A stretch of 64,000 nt of DNA, taken from NCBI GenBank assembly GCA_963813525.1, contig CAWEZI010000005.1:744001-808000 (forward strand), given 5' to 3'. Both the position numbers and the translations under genes were made by a program. The notes under the pieces were generated by a model. That model did no database searches. It was not told the DNA's origin and saw only the letters and a program-made list of their open reading frames with translations. Positions 7,669-15,719 of the stretch are shown here, piece by piece. The first letter of the stretch is position 1. The number at the start of each line of letters is the position of its first letter. The stretch is from Bog-756 sp963813525 (GTDB lineage Bacteria > Actinomycetota > Acidimicrobiia > Acidimicrobiales > RAAP-2).

Positions 7669-8749
7669 GTGTCGAGCAGCCTGAACCGAGTCACGTGGAT
7701 GGCGATCGTGGTGATCTTCGTCGCGATCGGCGTCTCGACCTTCTCCCAGCCTTACGGTCCTACCCGGAACCTCATCGACATGGTCGACGCGTCCGTCGTC
7801 GCGCTGTTGACCCTAGCGTTGCTTATAGGCGTTCAGCGTCTCCCGTCACGTCCGATCCTTCGCCGGATGCTGCCCTTCGCACTCGCAGCGAGTGCAGTCA
7901 CCTGTGGGTGGGCAGCCCTCACCCAAAGCGGAGCTCCCTTCGTCGTCCTTGCCGCAATGACCACTTGCGCCGCCGCCTACAACTTCGGGCTGCCCAACCG
8001 CCTGCGTTGTCACCGCCGTCGGTGTAATCGCCGTGTCGGAGCGCAGCGCCTGGACGGCCCGGCGGGTCTCGACCAGACCTTCGGCGGCCGATCGCTGGGC
8101 TCGGGTGAGCAGTTCGACGGCCCGTTCGACGTCGCCTTGGTCGGTGAGCAACGCTCTTGCCGCTTGGATCTGGACGCCGAGTGATCCGAGCGAGTGAGCG
8201 AGCACGTCGTGGATTTCGCGGGCGATACGGTTGCGCTCGTCAAGGGTGGCGGCGCGGCTTTGCTCCATTCGAAGCTTCTCGGCATTGGCTAGAAGCGCCG
8301 CCGACTGCTCGGCTTGGAGGCGATAGCCGAGGAGGAGCCGGCCAAAGAGGAGTACCCCACCACTCGCGGACGCTTTGGACGACCTGGGCGCCGAGCATCA
8401 GCACCAGTACCTCACTCCAGTCACCGTCGCAGTGACCGGACGGCCGCGACCTCTCACGCCCGACGCCGCATTGGCCCTCACCCGTGCCGTCCAAGAGTCC
8501 TTCGTCAACGCCGCGAAACATGCCCCTCTCCAGCCGGTCGTCGTGCGGCTCGACTTCACCGACGGCCCCACCATACTTACGGTTCTCAACCCGCTGACTG
8601 ACGGCCGACCCACCCCGCCCCGACTGGAAACCGCCAACGGAGGCTATGGCCTGGCCGGAATGCGGGAACGCCTCCGACTCATCGGAGGGTCGCTCGAGGC
8701 ACATTCGAGCGAGGGAAACTGGGTGGTGACCGCCCAGGTCCCCCAATGA
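7669..8749 (+). pseudogene. NarL-type sensor histidine kinase disrupted by an internal inversion
   Basis: The plus strand encodes membrane helices from GTG 7669 (VTWMAIVVIFVAIGVSTF onward) and, from about 8368, an HATPase domain (LDDLGAEHQHQY, then RAVQESFVNAAKHAP as N-box and NGGYGLAGMRERL as G-box). The missing middle, a last helix plus the HisKA_3 dimerisation domain with REIHDVLAHSLG, is read only on the minus strand at about 8035-8367. Re-inverting that segment joins IAVS to ASGGVLLFGRLLLGYRL and RSDT to DALDDLGAE in frame. A one-base frameshift near 7995 (CCCAACC) is also needed. As written the gene cannot make an active kinase. Confidence 0.8.
8035..8367 (-). other. inverted segment carrying the HisKA_3 domain
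   Basis: On the minus strand this segment encodes a membrane helix then a dimerisation domain: QAEQSAALLANAEKLRMEQS, TLDERNRIAREIHDVLAHSL with the phospho-accepting His, and VETRRAVQALRSDT at its end. Both ends coincide with the break in the plus-strand kinase reading frame. Only a very short inverted similarity (GTCSG) is visible at the two breakpoints, with no long inverted repeat and no nearby recombinase. Breakpoints are approximate to about 5 bases. Confidence 0.75.
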
Positions 8750-9420
8750 CCGATCAGCGGGCACCACTTCGGATCATCGTCGCCGACGATCAGGCGAGCG
8801 TCCGGGAAGGCTTGGTGCTGCTACTCGATCTCCTGCCCGACATCGACGTGGTCGCCGCCGCTGCCGACGGTCAAGAAGCCATCGACCTCTGCGGCCGACA
8901 CCGACCGGACGCCATCCTCCTCGACCTCCACATGCCGGAGGTAGACGGCATCCAAGCCACCCAGCATCTGAGCGAGCACTACCCTGACATCGCAATTGTC
9001 GTTCTCACCACCTATGCCGACGATAACTCCGTCCTCGCCGCACTGAAGGCCGGCGCCCGCAGTTACTTGACCAAGGACGCCGACCGAGTCGACATCGCCC
9101 ACACGCTGCGAAGCTCAGTTGCCGGACTAGCCGTTCTCGATCCAACGATCCAAGCTGCGCTCGTGGTTGCCGCTACCCGCACCCAGCCGCCCGATACCGC
9201 GGTGTCTTCACTTCCCGAGATTCTGCCCGGCGGCCTCACGAAGAGAGAAGCAGAGATCTTGGCCTTGATGGCCCGAGGCAAGACAAACCCCGAGATCGCC
9301 GCAACGCTCTATCTCAGCCCGCACACGGTTAAGAGCCACATCAACCGCATCTTCGCCAAGACCGGTTCTCCCGATCGGGCGACCGCGCTCCGCTACGCAG
9401 ACGATCACGGAATCGGCTGA
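8746..9420 (+). CDS. NarL/FixJ-family response regulator
   Basis: A 224-residue regulator. The receiver domain has the acidic pair DD at 14-15, the phospho-acceptor Asp at about 60 in ILLDLHMPEVDG, Thr in VVLTTYA and Lys in YLTKDA. A LuxR-type HTH occupies roughly 158-216 (LTKREAEILALMARGKTNPE, HTVKSHINRIFAKT). Its ATG overlaps the kinase stop by four bases (ATGA). The neighbouring exporter is the likely target, as in many actinobacterial kinase-regulator-ABC loci. With its kinase gene inverted it may be unphosphorylated or an orphan. Confidence 0.92.
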   Translation: MTDQRAPLRIIVADDQASVREGLVLLLDLLPDIDVVAAAADGQEAIDLCGRHRPDAILLDLHMPEVDGIQATQHLSEHYPDIAIVVLTTYADDNSVLAALKAGARSYLTKDADRVDIAHTLRSSVAGLAVLDPTIQAALVVAATRTQPPDTAVSSLPEILPGGLTKREAEILALMARGKTNPEIAATLYLSPHTVKSHINRIFAKTGSPDRATALRYADDHGIG

Positions 9421-10076
9421 TCTGCGGCGACGCACCGGCGCTTTTAACCGACTCCGAATCGACGCGCCCGCGGCAGATTCTCCGCGGGCTAATCAACCCA
9501 GGTGCATGCCCGAATCTCTGCCTCCTCCGCCCTCTGAAGACCATGCTGACATCGAAGTGCAGATGGCCAGCGCGCCTATGGAGTTAACAAGGCGTTCGAT
9601 CAGAGCCTCAGCGCAGGTCACTCCACCACCTCAGCACTACCCCAATCGGGCCGTTCCACGGCTTGGGCACAGTTGCAAGCACTAGTTTCCATCCAGCGCT
9701 GAATCAGCAACATGACCGCCTGCGGATCGAAATCCTCCGGTCAGGGCTTCGGATCCGCAACCCGAAGGTCTTGTCAGACCGACGTCTGCACGGAGTTTCT
9801 CGGGACTTCACCGCCGAAGCGCCGACATTGAGTAGCGCAGCGCCTGGGCGGCTGCATACTGCAAGTCCTGTGACCAGCAGAAATGTCGGGTTTGTAGCCC
9901 GAAGGTGCGTGTTGGTCCTGAACCCCCGCCACCATTGAAACGCTGGTCGGCGCGCCTCGTGCATAGGGCACAGGAGGCTGACCAGCGGTTTCGCGTTCGG
10001 GCGAGATGCAAGAGCCGGTTTATCGGGACTCTTTCTCGGGACCTACTGACCCGTACCCTATGCAGCCCCGTGCAGG
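9421..10076. other. non-coding, repeat-rich stretch
   Basis: No credible gene. It contains repeat copy B. At 9884-9905 there is a tRNA-like hairpin: a TCGGG/CCCGA stem around the loop TTTGTAG followed by AGGTG, resembling a Thr anticodon arm, with CCCCCGCCACC 29 bases further on like an acceptor end. The T-arm does not fold, so it is read as degenerate. Another TTCGG/CCGAA hairpin lies at 9748-9766. Several short ORFs cross this region on both strands but share no recognisable domain. Confidence 0.5.
9761..9878 (+). repeat. dispersed direct repeat, copy B
   Basis: Second copy of the element at 2921-3036, same orientation, with block order CCCGAAGGTC, GAGTTTCTCGGGACT, TGAGTAG-GCAGCGCCTGGG, CGGCTGCATA, TGACCAGC. 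A partial third echo (CTTTCTCGGGACCTACTGACC-like) is seen near 10030-10050. No transposase is associated. Confidence 0.65.
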
Positions 10077-10402
10077 GTGGCGGAGAGCGTGCGGCCAGAA
10101 AGATGCGCTTTCGCCGTCGAGTCCTCGGTGGAGATTGCCGTGGATAGGGCTGCGCAAGGCGTGCCCTATCCAGTTGCCCTACTCAGTCCCTTTCGTTCCG
10201 GCATCACGATCGAGGACTACCAGCTCGATCCCGTGGTTCGTGCGCTGAGCATGCCCGGGCCAACCGGCCGATCGCCGACGATGTTGGTCTGGGCAAGACG
10301 ATCGAAGCGGGTCTCGCCGTCCAAGAGCTCCAGTTGAGGCACCGAGCGCTCAGCGTGATCGTCGTGTGCCCGGCTGGACTGGCAGGATGAGATGCGAGAA
10401 CG
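10077..10402 (+). pseudogene. fragment of DISARM-type (DrmD-like) SNF2 helicase
   Basis: The first frame reads VPYPVALLSPFRSGITIEDY then QLDPVVRALSMP, the region just before the ATPase core of DrmD-like SNF2 proteins. A frameshift at about 10255 (CCCGGGCC) leads to the frame with Walker A RPIADDVGLGKTIEAGLAVQ then RHRALSVIVVCPAGL. Another shift near 10380 continues as DWQDEMRER. Everything after motif Ia is missing out of roughly 1000 residues. No methylase or other DISARM gene is adjacent. This is a decayed scrap of a phage-defence or general SNF2 helicase, not a functional gene. Confidence 0.7.
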
Positions 10403-10699
10403 CCCACCAGAGAAGTACCCAGCGACATCGTCGGACCACACCGCGATACAGCCCTCGTCGATTGATACCAAGGCCGCCGATAGGAATCGTGTCGCAGCAA
10501 CAAACGAGAGCGATGCTTCGCGAGGTGCCGCGGGGACGGGCAATGACTCAATCCCAAGGTAGGCAGTCAAGAGATGCGCGGTGATCTCTGCCATGGCGAT
10601 GTCCCAATCAGCTTCCGGCGCCTCGTGCGCTGAAGCGTCCACCAGATCAACGTCCTTTTTGCTGTCTTTGGCGGTCCATGACGTCTCGGTGAGGTTCAC
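10217..10699 (-). CDS. uncharacterised ORF next to group II intron, doubtful 3' half
   Basis: A frame from GTG 10699 gives 160 residues. The first 100 or so (ASAHEAPEADWDIAMAEITA, HLLTAYLGIESLP, LSFVAATRFLSAALVSIDEG) have a protein-like composition. The rest runs antisense through the helicase fragment and is probably read-through after truncation near 10400. No domain is recognised. It begins 36 bases past the intron 3' end, so the intron may have landed in its upstream region. It could be a truncated remnant rather than a gene. Confidence 0.3.
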   Translation of the reverse strand: MNLTETSWTAKDSKKDVDLVDASAHEAPEADWDIAMAEITAHLLTAYLGIESLPVPAAPREASLSFVAATRFLSAALVSIDEGCIAVWSDDVAGYFSGGRSRISSCQSSRAHDDHAERSVPQLELLDGETRFDRLAQTNIVGDRPVGPGMLSARTTGSSW

Positions 10700-10802
10700 T
10701 CGGACCGCCTTCTCTGTGGGTGGTTATTGGTCAGGTCTGTAAGAGTCGAGCCGGGGCGCGTTACCGACCTTTCGGCCGGTCGTCTCCCCGACCCGCTCTT
10801 CC

Positions 10803-10836
10803 GAACCGGACGTGCGACTCTCACCGCATCCGGCTC
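10803..10836 (-). ncRNA. group II intron domain V
   Basis: The minus strand reads GAGCCGGATGCGGTGAGAGT followed by CGCACGTCCGGTTC. This folds as the canonical 34-nt domain V hairpin: GAGCCGGA pairs with TCCGGTTC, with an internal bulge, and the inner stem GCGGTGAGAGTCGC has a GNRA-type cap. It lies 24 bases downstream of the maturase stop, as expected. Domain V carries the catalytic triad of the ribozyme. Confidence 0.88.
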
Positions 10837-10859
10837 TCCACGAGTCCATGCCGTTGAAC

Positions 10860-12290
10860 TTATGCGGCGGTCCCTTCCGTGCTGGATGGCCAAGGCGAGG
10901 GAATGCGGTTGCCCCGATAGCGGTAGCGGCTGACCGTCACCTTCTCGGGGTTGAACAGCGTGGCCCTACCCTCCGTCGGTCGCCACCCGGGTAGGTAGTG
11001 ACGGCGGAGCCACTTCCAGTTGGCATGATGATGTTTGCGGCGAAGCCAGCTGACGACCCGGCGCCAGGCAAAGGTGCCGAGGTAGCTGAAGGTCGCCTTG
11101 GACACCCCATGTCGGAAGTAGTTGGTCCAGCCCCGCAGCACCGGGTTGATCCGGTCCAGTAGGGCTGACAAAGACAGGTTCATCGACCCCTTGGTAAGCG
11201 TCCGTATCCGGTTGCAGACGGCCAACAGCGCCTTCTTCGACGGATAGGTGTAAACGTACGCTTTCGTGGTGCCTCGTTTGATCTGGCGCTGGATGCGCCA
11301 GCCCAAAAAGTCGAAACCCTCATCAATGTGGACGGTCTTCGTCTTCTCCTCCGACAGGCGCAAACCCATCGGGAAGAGCACCGCTGCCACTTCGTCCCGC
11401 AGACCCTCGGCGTGCGCTCGGGTGCCAGCCACGAGGACGACAAAGTCGTCGGCGTACCTAACAATTCGATACGTGGCCAGTCCCTTGCTGCGCCGCTGAT
11501 AGCGGGCATTGAAGTCGCCCATCGCCTCCCAAGCCTCGCTGAAGTACTCATCGAGAACCGAGAGGGCAATGTTGCTGAGCAGGGGTGAAAGAATCCCGCC
11601 CTGAGGAGTGCCGGTGATCGTCGCCCTGTTGGTGCCATCCTCGGCGAGGATGCCAGCCTTCAAGAACGCCTTCACCAACCCCAGGACACGTCGGTCTCCG
11701 ATTCGATTCCGCACCCGCTGTAGTAATGCCGAGTGTGAAATGTTGTCAAAGCATGCCTCGATGTCACCTTCGAGCACCCACTCATAAGAGCGGGAGGCAA
11801 GATAGTGAATCTCGGCGATAGCGTCCTGAGCCCGGCGCTTCGGGCGGAAACCGTAGCTACACGGCTTGAAGTCCGCCTCGAAGATCGGTTCGAGCACCAG
11901 CTTCAAGGTAGCCTGGACCACCCGGTCTCGTGCGGTCGCGATGCCGAGCATCCGGAGCTTTCCGTGTGCTTTCGGAATCATGCGCTCGCGCACGGGAAGG
12001 GGCCGAAACGCCCGGGCCTTGAGCTCAGCTCGCAGCTCGGTCAACAACGTCTCGGCGCCGAAGACGATTGAGCGAGGTTTCACCCCGTCGACTCCGGCTG
12101 ACCGGGCGCCCCTGTTCCCCTTGACCCGCGCCCAGGCAACTACCAAGAAGGCGGGGTCATAGACGAGGTTGTAGAGGTCGGAGAACCGGCGGTCGGGACC
12201 GTCAGTCGCCCATTGGTGCAGCTTGGTCTGGATCTTCAGTACCCGGGACTCGGCCTCATAGAGGTCGGGCCACAGCTCGTCGGTGTTCAC
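10860..12290 (-). CDS. ltrA: group II intron reverse transcriptase/maturase
   Basis: A 476-residue intron-encoded protein. RT blocks are visible in order: RVKGNRGARSAGVDGVK near 55-72, a fingers segment RPLPVRERMIPKAHGKLRML, PCSYGFRPKRRAQDAI, EGDIEACFDNISH, TGTPQGGILSPLLSNIALS, the catalytic YADD in IVRYADDFVVLV, and GFDFLGWRI. The group II maturase domain follows (LSALLDRINPVLRGWTNYFR), with a C-terminal WLRRHYLPGW segment. No HNH endonuclease is seen. It splices its intron and primes reverse transcription at a DNA target. Full length, no frameshift. Confidence 0.95.
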   Translation of the reverse strand: MNTDELWPDLYEAESRVLKIQTKLHQWATDGPDRRFSDLYNLVYDPAFLVVAWARVKGNRGARSAGVDGVKPRSIVFGAETLLTELRAELKARAFRPLPVRERMIPKAHGKLRMLGIATARDRVVQATLKLVLEPIFEADFKPCSYGFRPKRRAQDAIAEIHYLASRSYEWVLEGDIEACFDNISHSALLQRVRNRIGDRRVLGLVKAFLKAGILAEDGTNRATITGTPQGGILSPLLSNIALSVLDEYFSEAWEAMGDFNARYQRRSKGLATYRIVRYADDFVVLVAGTRAHAEGLRDEVAAVLFPMGLRLSEEKTKTVHIDEGFDFLGWRIQRQIKRGTTKAYVYTYPSKKALLAVCNRIRTLTKGSMNLSLSALLDRINPVLRGWTNYFRHGVSKATFSYLGTFAWRRVVSWLRRKHHHANWKWLRRHYLPGWRPTEGRATLFNPEKVTVSRYRYRGNRIPSPWPSSTEGTAA

Positions 12291-12888
12291 CGTCGTCCTC
12301 CTGGCATTCCAGTGTCCTCTGCTGCAGACTCGCTGCCTCCCTTCGCCATGTGGACGGCTTTCCCGTCCTCGGACTACTACGGAGGCTCCGTCCCACCGCC
12401 GAGCCGTCGACAGACGGCGTGCCTTCCCGCTGGCTACCTGGCTGGTCGCTCAGACGGAAGCTCGTCGATGGTTCCCACGTTCACCATGCACCGGTTGGCG
12501 GGTCCGGAGTCCAGCTGTGCTCCTGCAGCATCGCCACGGATACGCCGCAGGCTTTCTCCGTGGCCTCCTGGCCGAGGGTCACAACCCGGCGTCGGAGTCG
12601 TCCAGCGATATGGACGTGCGCTGCACCCCGGCCCATATCCACCAGATTGGAGCCGGTGTGTATCACTTGAGGAGCGTTAACGCTGATTTCTCTCGTACTC
12701 CCTCCCGCCTTGCTTGCCGGACCCGAGTCGTCTGGCGGTGCCGACCCGTCCCGTCGTTGTCGGGGCTGCTTGCCACCTTCCCCTGCGCCTCCAGGATCAG
12801 GCTGCCCCCAGCTTCACCGGGCTGCTGCGACAGCTCGGTGGCGGAGCCCTTTCATCTCCGCCCGGTTTCATGGCGCCTCGTGGCGCAC

Positions 12889-13143
12889 GTGGCCATTGAT
12901 TCATGAGATCGGAATACACACGGTTGAGGCTCCGCGACGTCTACTGATGGATGTCCCATACGGGGATGTTGCTGGATCAGATCGCTGGCCAGTTCCGCTG
13001 GCGCCGCTGATGCTCCATTGCTCGGTAAGTGTTGATGTCATACCTTGGGGGACTTTCCATTAGTGGCGTGGGCAGGAATGAACATCCTGCGCACGGGTGA
13101 GAACCGAATCCGTGAGATGTCGTAGGTTGAACGAGGCCTCTGG
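12889..13143. other. intergenic 5' exon flank of the group II intron
   Basis: About 255 bases with no recognisable gene. On the minus strand a 47-codon frame (MTSTLTEQWSISG...) ends just before the intron but has no ribosome site or domain. The bases just upstream of the intron (CAATGGCCAC) would be the intron-binding site IBS1. Confidence 0.4.
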
Positions 13144-13199
13144 CCTCCCCGCTGACGAACTCCGATGATCGTTGGAGCGGAACCTCATCAGCGGGGAGG
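13144..13199. terminator. strong hairpin downstream of alpha/beta hydrolase gene
   Basis: Perfect 12-base arms CCTCCCCGCTGA (13144-13155) and TCAGCGGGGAGG (13188-13199) enclose a 32-base loop. It lies just past the hydrolase stop at 13216. There is no U tract, so it may be a Rho-independent terminator of the GC-rich actinobacterial type or a processing stem. Confidence 0.5.
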
Positions 13200-13215
13200 G
13201 TGCAGTGGCCCGACG

Positions 13216-14043
13216 TCAGCGTTCCTTCAGGAAGGCCAAGAGGTCGGCGTTGATGGTCTCTGCATGTGTCGTGAACATCCCGTGCGGCCAGCCGCTGTAG
13301 GTCTTGAGCGTCCCGTTCTTGACGAGCTTGGCCGACAGGGGTCCTGAGTCGGCATAGGGAACGACCTGGTCGTCATCGCCGTGCATGACCAGCACCGGCA
13401 CCGTGATCTTCTTCAGGTCTTCGGTGAAATCGGTCTGGGAGAAGGCGACGATGCCGTCGTAGTGGGCCTTGGCCCCGCCCATCATCCCCTGGCGCCACCA
13501 GTTGTCGATGATCCCTGGTATTGGCTTCACGCCGGGGCGGTTGAAGTTGTAGAACGGGCCCTCCGGAAGGTCGCGGTAGAACTGGGCACGATTCGTCGCA
13601 ACCTGTTCCTGGAATCCGTCGAACACCTTCTTGGGGAGGCCGCCGGGGTTGGCGGGCGTCTGCACCATGAGGGGCGGCACCGAACTGATCAGCACGGCCT
13701 TTGCCACTCGGCTCTCGCCGTGCCGGGCCAGGTAGCGCGTCACCTCGCCGCCACCGGTCGAGTGGCCGATGTGCACGGCGTCGTGGAGATCGAGGTGCGC
13801 GGTCAGCGCCGCGAGATCGTCGGCGTAGTGGTCCATGTCGTGGCCGGTCGCGGTCTGGGTGGATCGTCCGTGGCCACGTCGGTCGTGGGCGATGACGCGA
13901 TAGCCGTGCTGGAGGAAGAACATCATCTGAATGTCCCAGTCGTCGGCCGAGAGGGGCCAGCCGTGGCTGAATACGACCGGCTGGCCACTTCCCCAGTCCT
14001 TGTAAAAGATCTCCGTGCCGTCGGAGGTGGTGATTGTGCCCAT
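13216..14043 (-). CDS. alpha/beta hydrolase (non-haem chloroperoxidase-like)
   Basis: A 275-residue protein. Features are an oxyanion segment FSHGWPLSADDWD, HDRRGHGRS, nucleophile Ser95 in GHSTGG, catalytic Asp in HGDDDQVVPYADSG, and His in SGWPHGM. This pattern and length match the cofactor-free haloperoxidase/esterase branch. The start is ATG 14043 because GAAAGGAAGG lies upstream; longer frames to 14088 are rejected. It is the last gene in the leftward array that includes the MmgE/PrpD proteins, but a gap of about 170 bases leaves operon membership open. Perhydrolase or esterase activity is likely, substrate unknown. Confidence 0.88.
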   Translation of the reverse strand: MGTITTSDGTEIFYKDWGSGQPVVFSHGWPLSADDWDIQMMFFLQHGYRVIAHDRRGHGRSTQTATGHDMDHYADDLAALTAHLDLHDAVHIGHSTGGGEVTRYLARHGESRVAKAVLISSVPPLMVQTPANPGGLPKKVFDGFQEQVATNRAQFYRDLPEGPFYNFNRPGVKPIPGIIDNWWRQGMMGGAKAHYDGIVAFSQTDFTEDLKKITVPVLVMHGDDDQVVPYADSGPLSAKLVKNGTLKTYSGWPHGMFTTHAETINADLLAFLKER

Positions 14044-14210
14044 TCTGTGGCCTTCCTTTCTCATAGTGAACACCCTGTGGTGTTCCACTTTTAATCGAGA
14101 ACGTCATAAGGCGTTCCTTTTGGAATGCTCGAACTGAGACGATTGGTCGTCACCTGTCCCTCAGGAAAGACCGAGTCACTCAGTCCGATGGTCGTCGGCG
14201 AACTCCTCGT

Positions 14211-15683
14211 TCATCTCCCTCCTGTCTGCGAGCCGACGTCAATCCGAGCGAGGAGGGCCATCAGATCCCTGACCTTGATGTTCTCGAGCGACTGGACCGC
14301 GTCCTTGATCTCGTTCGCTAGATCGCTGTCGATGCGATCGGCGACGAGCTGATCGAACTTGTCCACGGCGTCCTTCCAGGTGAACGGGTTCGACGGCATC
14401 CCAGGGCAGTCCTGTACCTCGTGCTCGAGCGTCGTGCCGTCCTTGAGGCGCACGGTGATCTTTGCCGGCATCCGGTTGGGGTACTGGGCGGTATACGAGG
14501 CATTCGGCCGTGTTGACACCTTCTGGAGTAGCGCCTGGACGTCAGGGCTCGTGACTCGTTGGCGAGTGAACTGGGCTGGCATGACTTTCCCGTCCAGCAA
14601 CGCCACGGCGAGCAGATAGTGCAGGTCGTGATCCGCTTGTTCCTTCGAGGTCACGGCCGCCTCCGTTCCGTACAACCCACCGCCGGTGAAGTCGTAGGTG
14701 ATCTGCGTCACCTCGGCGTCGATCGAGACGATCGTGGTCGGGTCGAACCCGGCTGCGACCTCCAGACGCGCCTTGTTCGCAGTTGCCAGCTCGATCATGC
14801 AATAGACCGACGACTGCGTGTGGATCTGCGCGTTGTACTTTTTGATCGTGCTCGAGACGACGCCTTCGTAGCCCTGGGCGTCCCAGTCGACGCGGAGGCG
14901 CCTGTCGAGCAGATGGTCGATTCCGAGGGGTCCCTCGACCACGCGGAGTGGCCCTTCGACTCCGCGCCGGGCAAGGAACAGAGCGTTCATTGCACCGATC
15001 GCTGACTGCGCCGACGCGATTCCCTTCCACTGGGAGAGCGGCTTGGCCCGGATGACGGCGAACGAGGCATCGCTCGAGGCGGCCATCGCGATCGCGTTCG
15101 CGATTTCGGCCTCGGTCATACCCAGCATCCGCCCTGCTGCCGCGTTGTGTGAAAAGGCGAGCTGCGCGGTGTGATCGAAGCCGCGGGTCATAAAGTTGCC
15201 GTGGTCGACCAGGCGGGACTGAACCGTGTATCCGAGCGCCACGCCGAGCATGAGCTCGCGGCCGCTCGCACCGGCCAACTCCGCGGCCGTCAGCGCGACG
15301 CCAAAGTTGTCTGCCGTGTGGCACGTCTCGGTCGGTGCCAGGAAGTTATCCATAAAGTCCACGTAGCGAACGAGGACGGTGTGCCAGAAGGCGGCGTACA
15401 CCGGGTTGGCCTCTCCGCCGCCGATCAGCGTCACCCCGTGACCGCCTCCGAAGTCCCTCACCTGGTCGCGGCAGGCGTTAACTGGGCCGGCGCCGAGGGC
15501 CGAGATGGAGCACCCGAGGCAGTCGAGGATATGGACCGGAAGTTCCTTCCGTGACTTGGCGGAGAGGTCGTCGAACGTTGCCCGTGCCGCGTAACGTGCG
15601 AGCGCCTGCACCTGCGTCTCGTGGCCGGCAGCGACGGCGCGTGACGTCTTTGCCGGGCTGGATGGTTGATGAGTCAATGTCAT
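14211..15683 (-). CDS. MmgE/PrpD family protein (copy 1)
   Basis: A 490-residue protein of the 2-methylcitrate dehydratase superfamily, whose members dehydrate, epimerise or decarboxylate small polycarboxylic acids. Seen are the all-helical N-terminal core (ILDCLGCSISALGAG, then ADNFGVALTAAELAGASGRE), the lid-region segment AFSHNAAAGRMLGMTEAEI, and KYNAQIHTQS where catalytic polar residues lie. A second, divergent copy lies upstream in the same array, with a carrier and a hydrolase between them. It follows the AEC gene after 36 bases. The specific substrate cannot be read from sequence. Confidence 0.88.
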   Translation of the reverse strand: MTLTHQPSSPAKTSRAVAAGHETQVQALARYAARATFDDLSAKSRKELPVHILDCLGCSISALGAGPVNACRDQVRDFGGGHGVTLIGGGEANPVYAAFWHTVLVRYVDFMDNFLAPTETCHTADNFGVALTAAELAGASGRELMLGVALGYTVQSRLVDHGNFMTRGFDHTAQLAFSHNAAAGRMLGMTEAEIANAIAMAASSDASFAVIRAKPLSQWKGIASAQSAIGAMNALFLARRGVEGPLRVVEGPLGIDHLLDRRLRVDWDAQGYEGVVSSTIKKYNAQIHTQSSVYCMIELATANKARLEVAAGFDPTTIVSIDAEVTQITYDFTGGGLYGTEAAVTSKEQADHDLHYLLAVALLDGKVMPAQFTRQRVTSPDVQALLQKVSTRPNASYTAQYPNRMPAKITVRLKDGTTLEHEVQDCPGMPSNPFTWKDAVDKFDQLVADRIDSDLANEIKDAVQSLENIKVRDLMALLARIDVGSQTGGR

Positions 15684-15719
15684 GGGACACCTCCGCTTGG
15701 TGAGTTAGGAATATGAGGC

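Larger units (their letters stand above)
10735..12888 (-). mobile_element. group II intron with reverse transcriptase
   Basis: A retroelement of about 2.15 kb. The 5' end is placed at 12888, where the minus strand begins GTGCGCCACG, close to the GTGCG group II consensus. The structured 5' region runs to about 12291, followed by the maturase gene. Domain V is at 10836-10803 and a domain VI stem around 10800-10745. The 3' boundary is estimated to within about 10 bases. The insertion lies between the helicase scrap and the catabolic locus. A large hairpin (13144-13199) lies about 250 bases from the 5' end. The intact RT suggests it is or was recently mobile. Confidence 0.85.

Noticed and set aside
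8240..8767. Minus-strand ORF of 175 codons across the HATPase region
   Set aside because: Antisense of the clearly recognisable HATPase domain on the plus strand.
9884..9940. Possible tRNA-Thr(TGT)
   Set aside because: Anticodon arm forms, but the T-arm, D-arm and acceptor stem do not; not a functional tRNA.
13381..14094. 237-codon plus-strand ORF opposite the alpha/beta hydrolase
   Set aside because: Shadow frame of the hydrolase, which has the complete catalytic triad.
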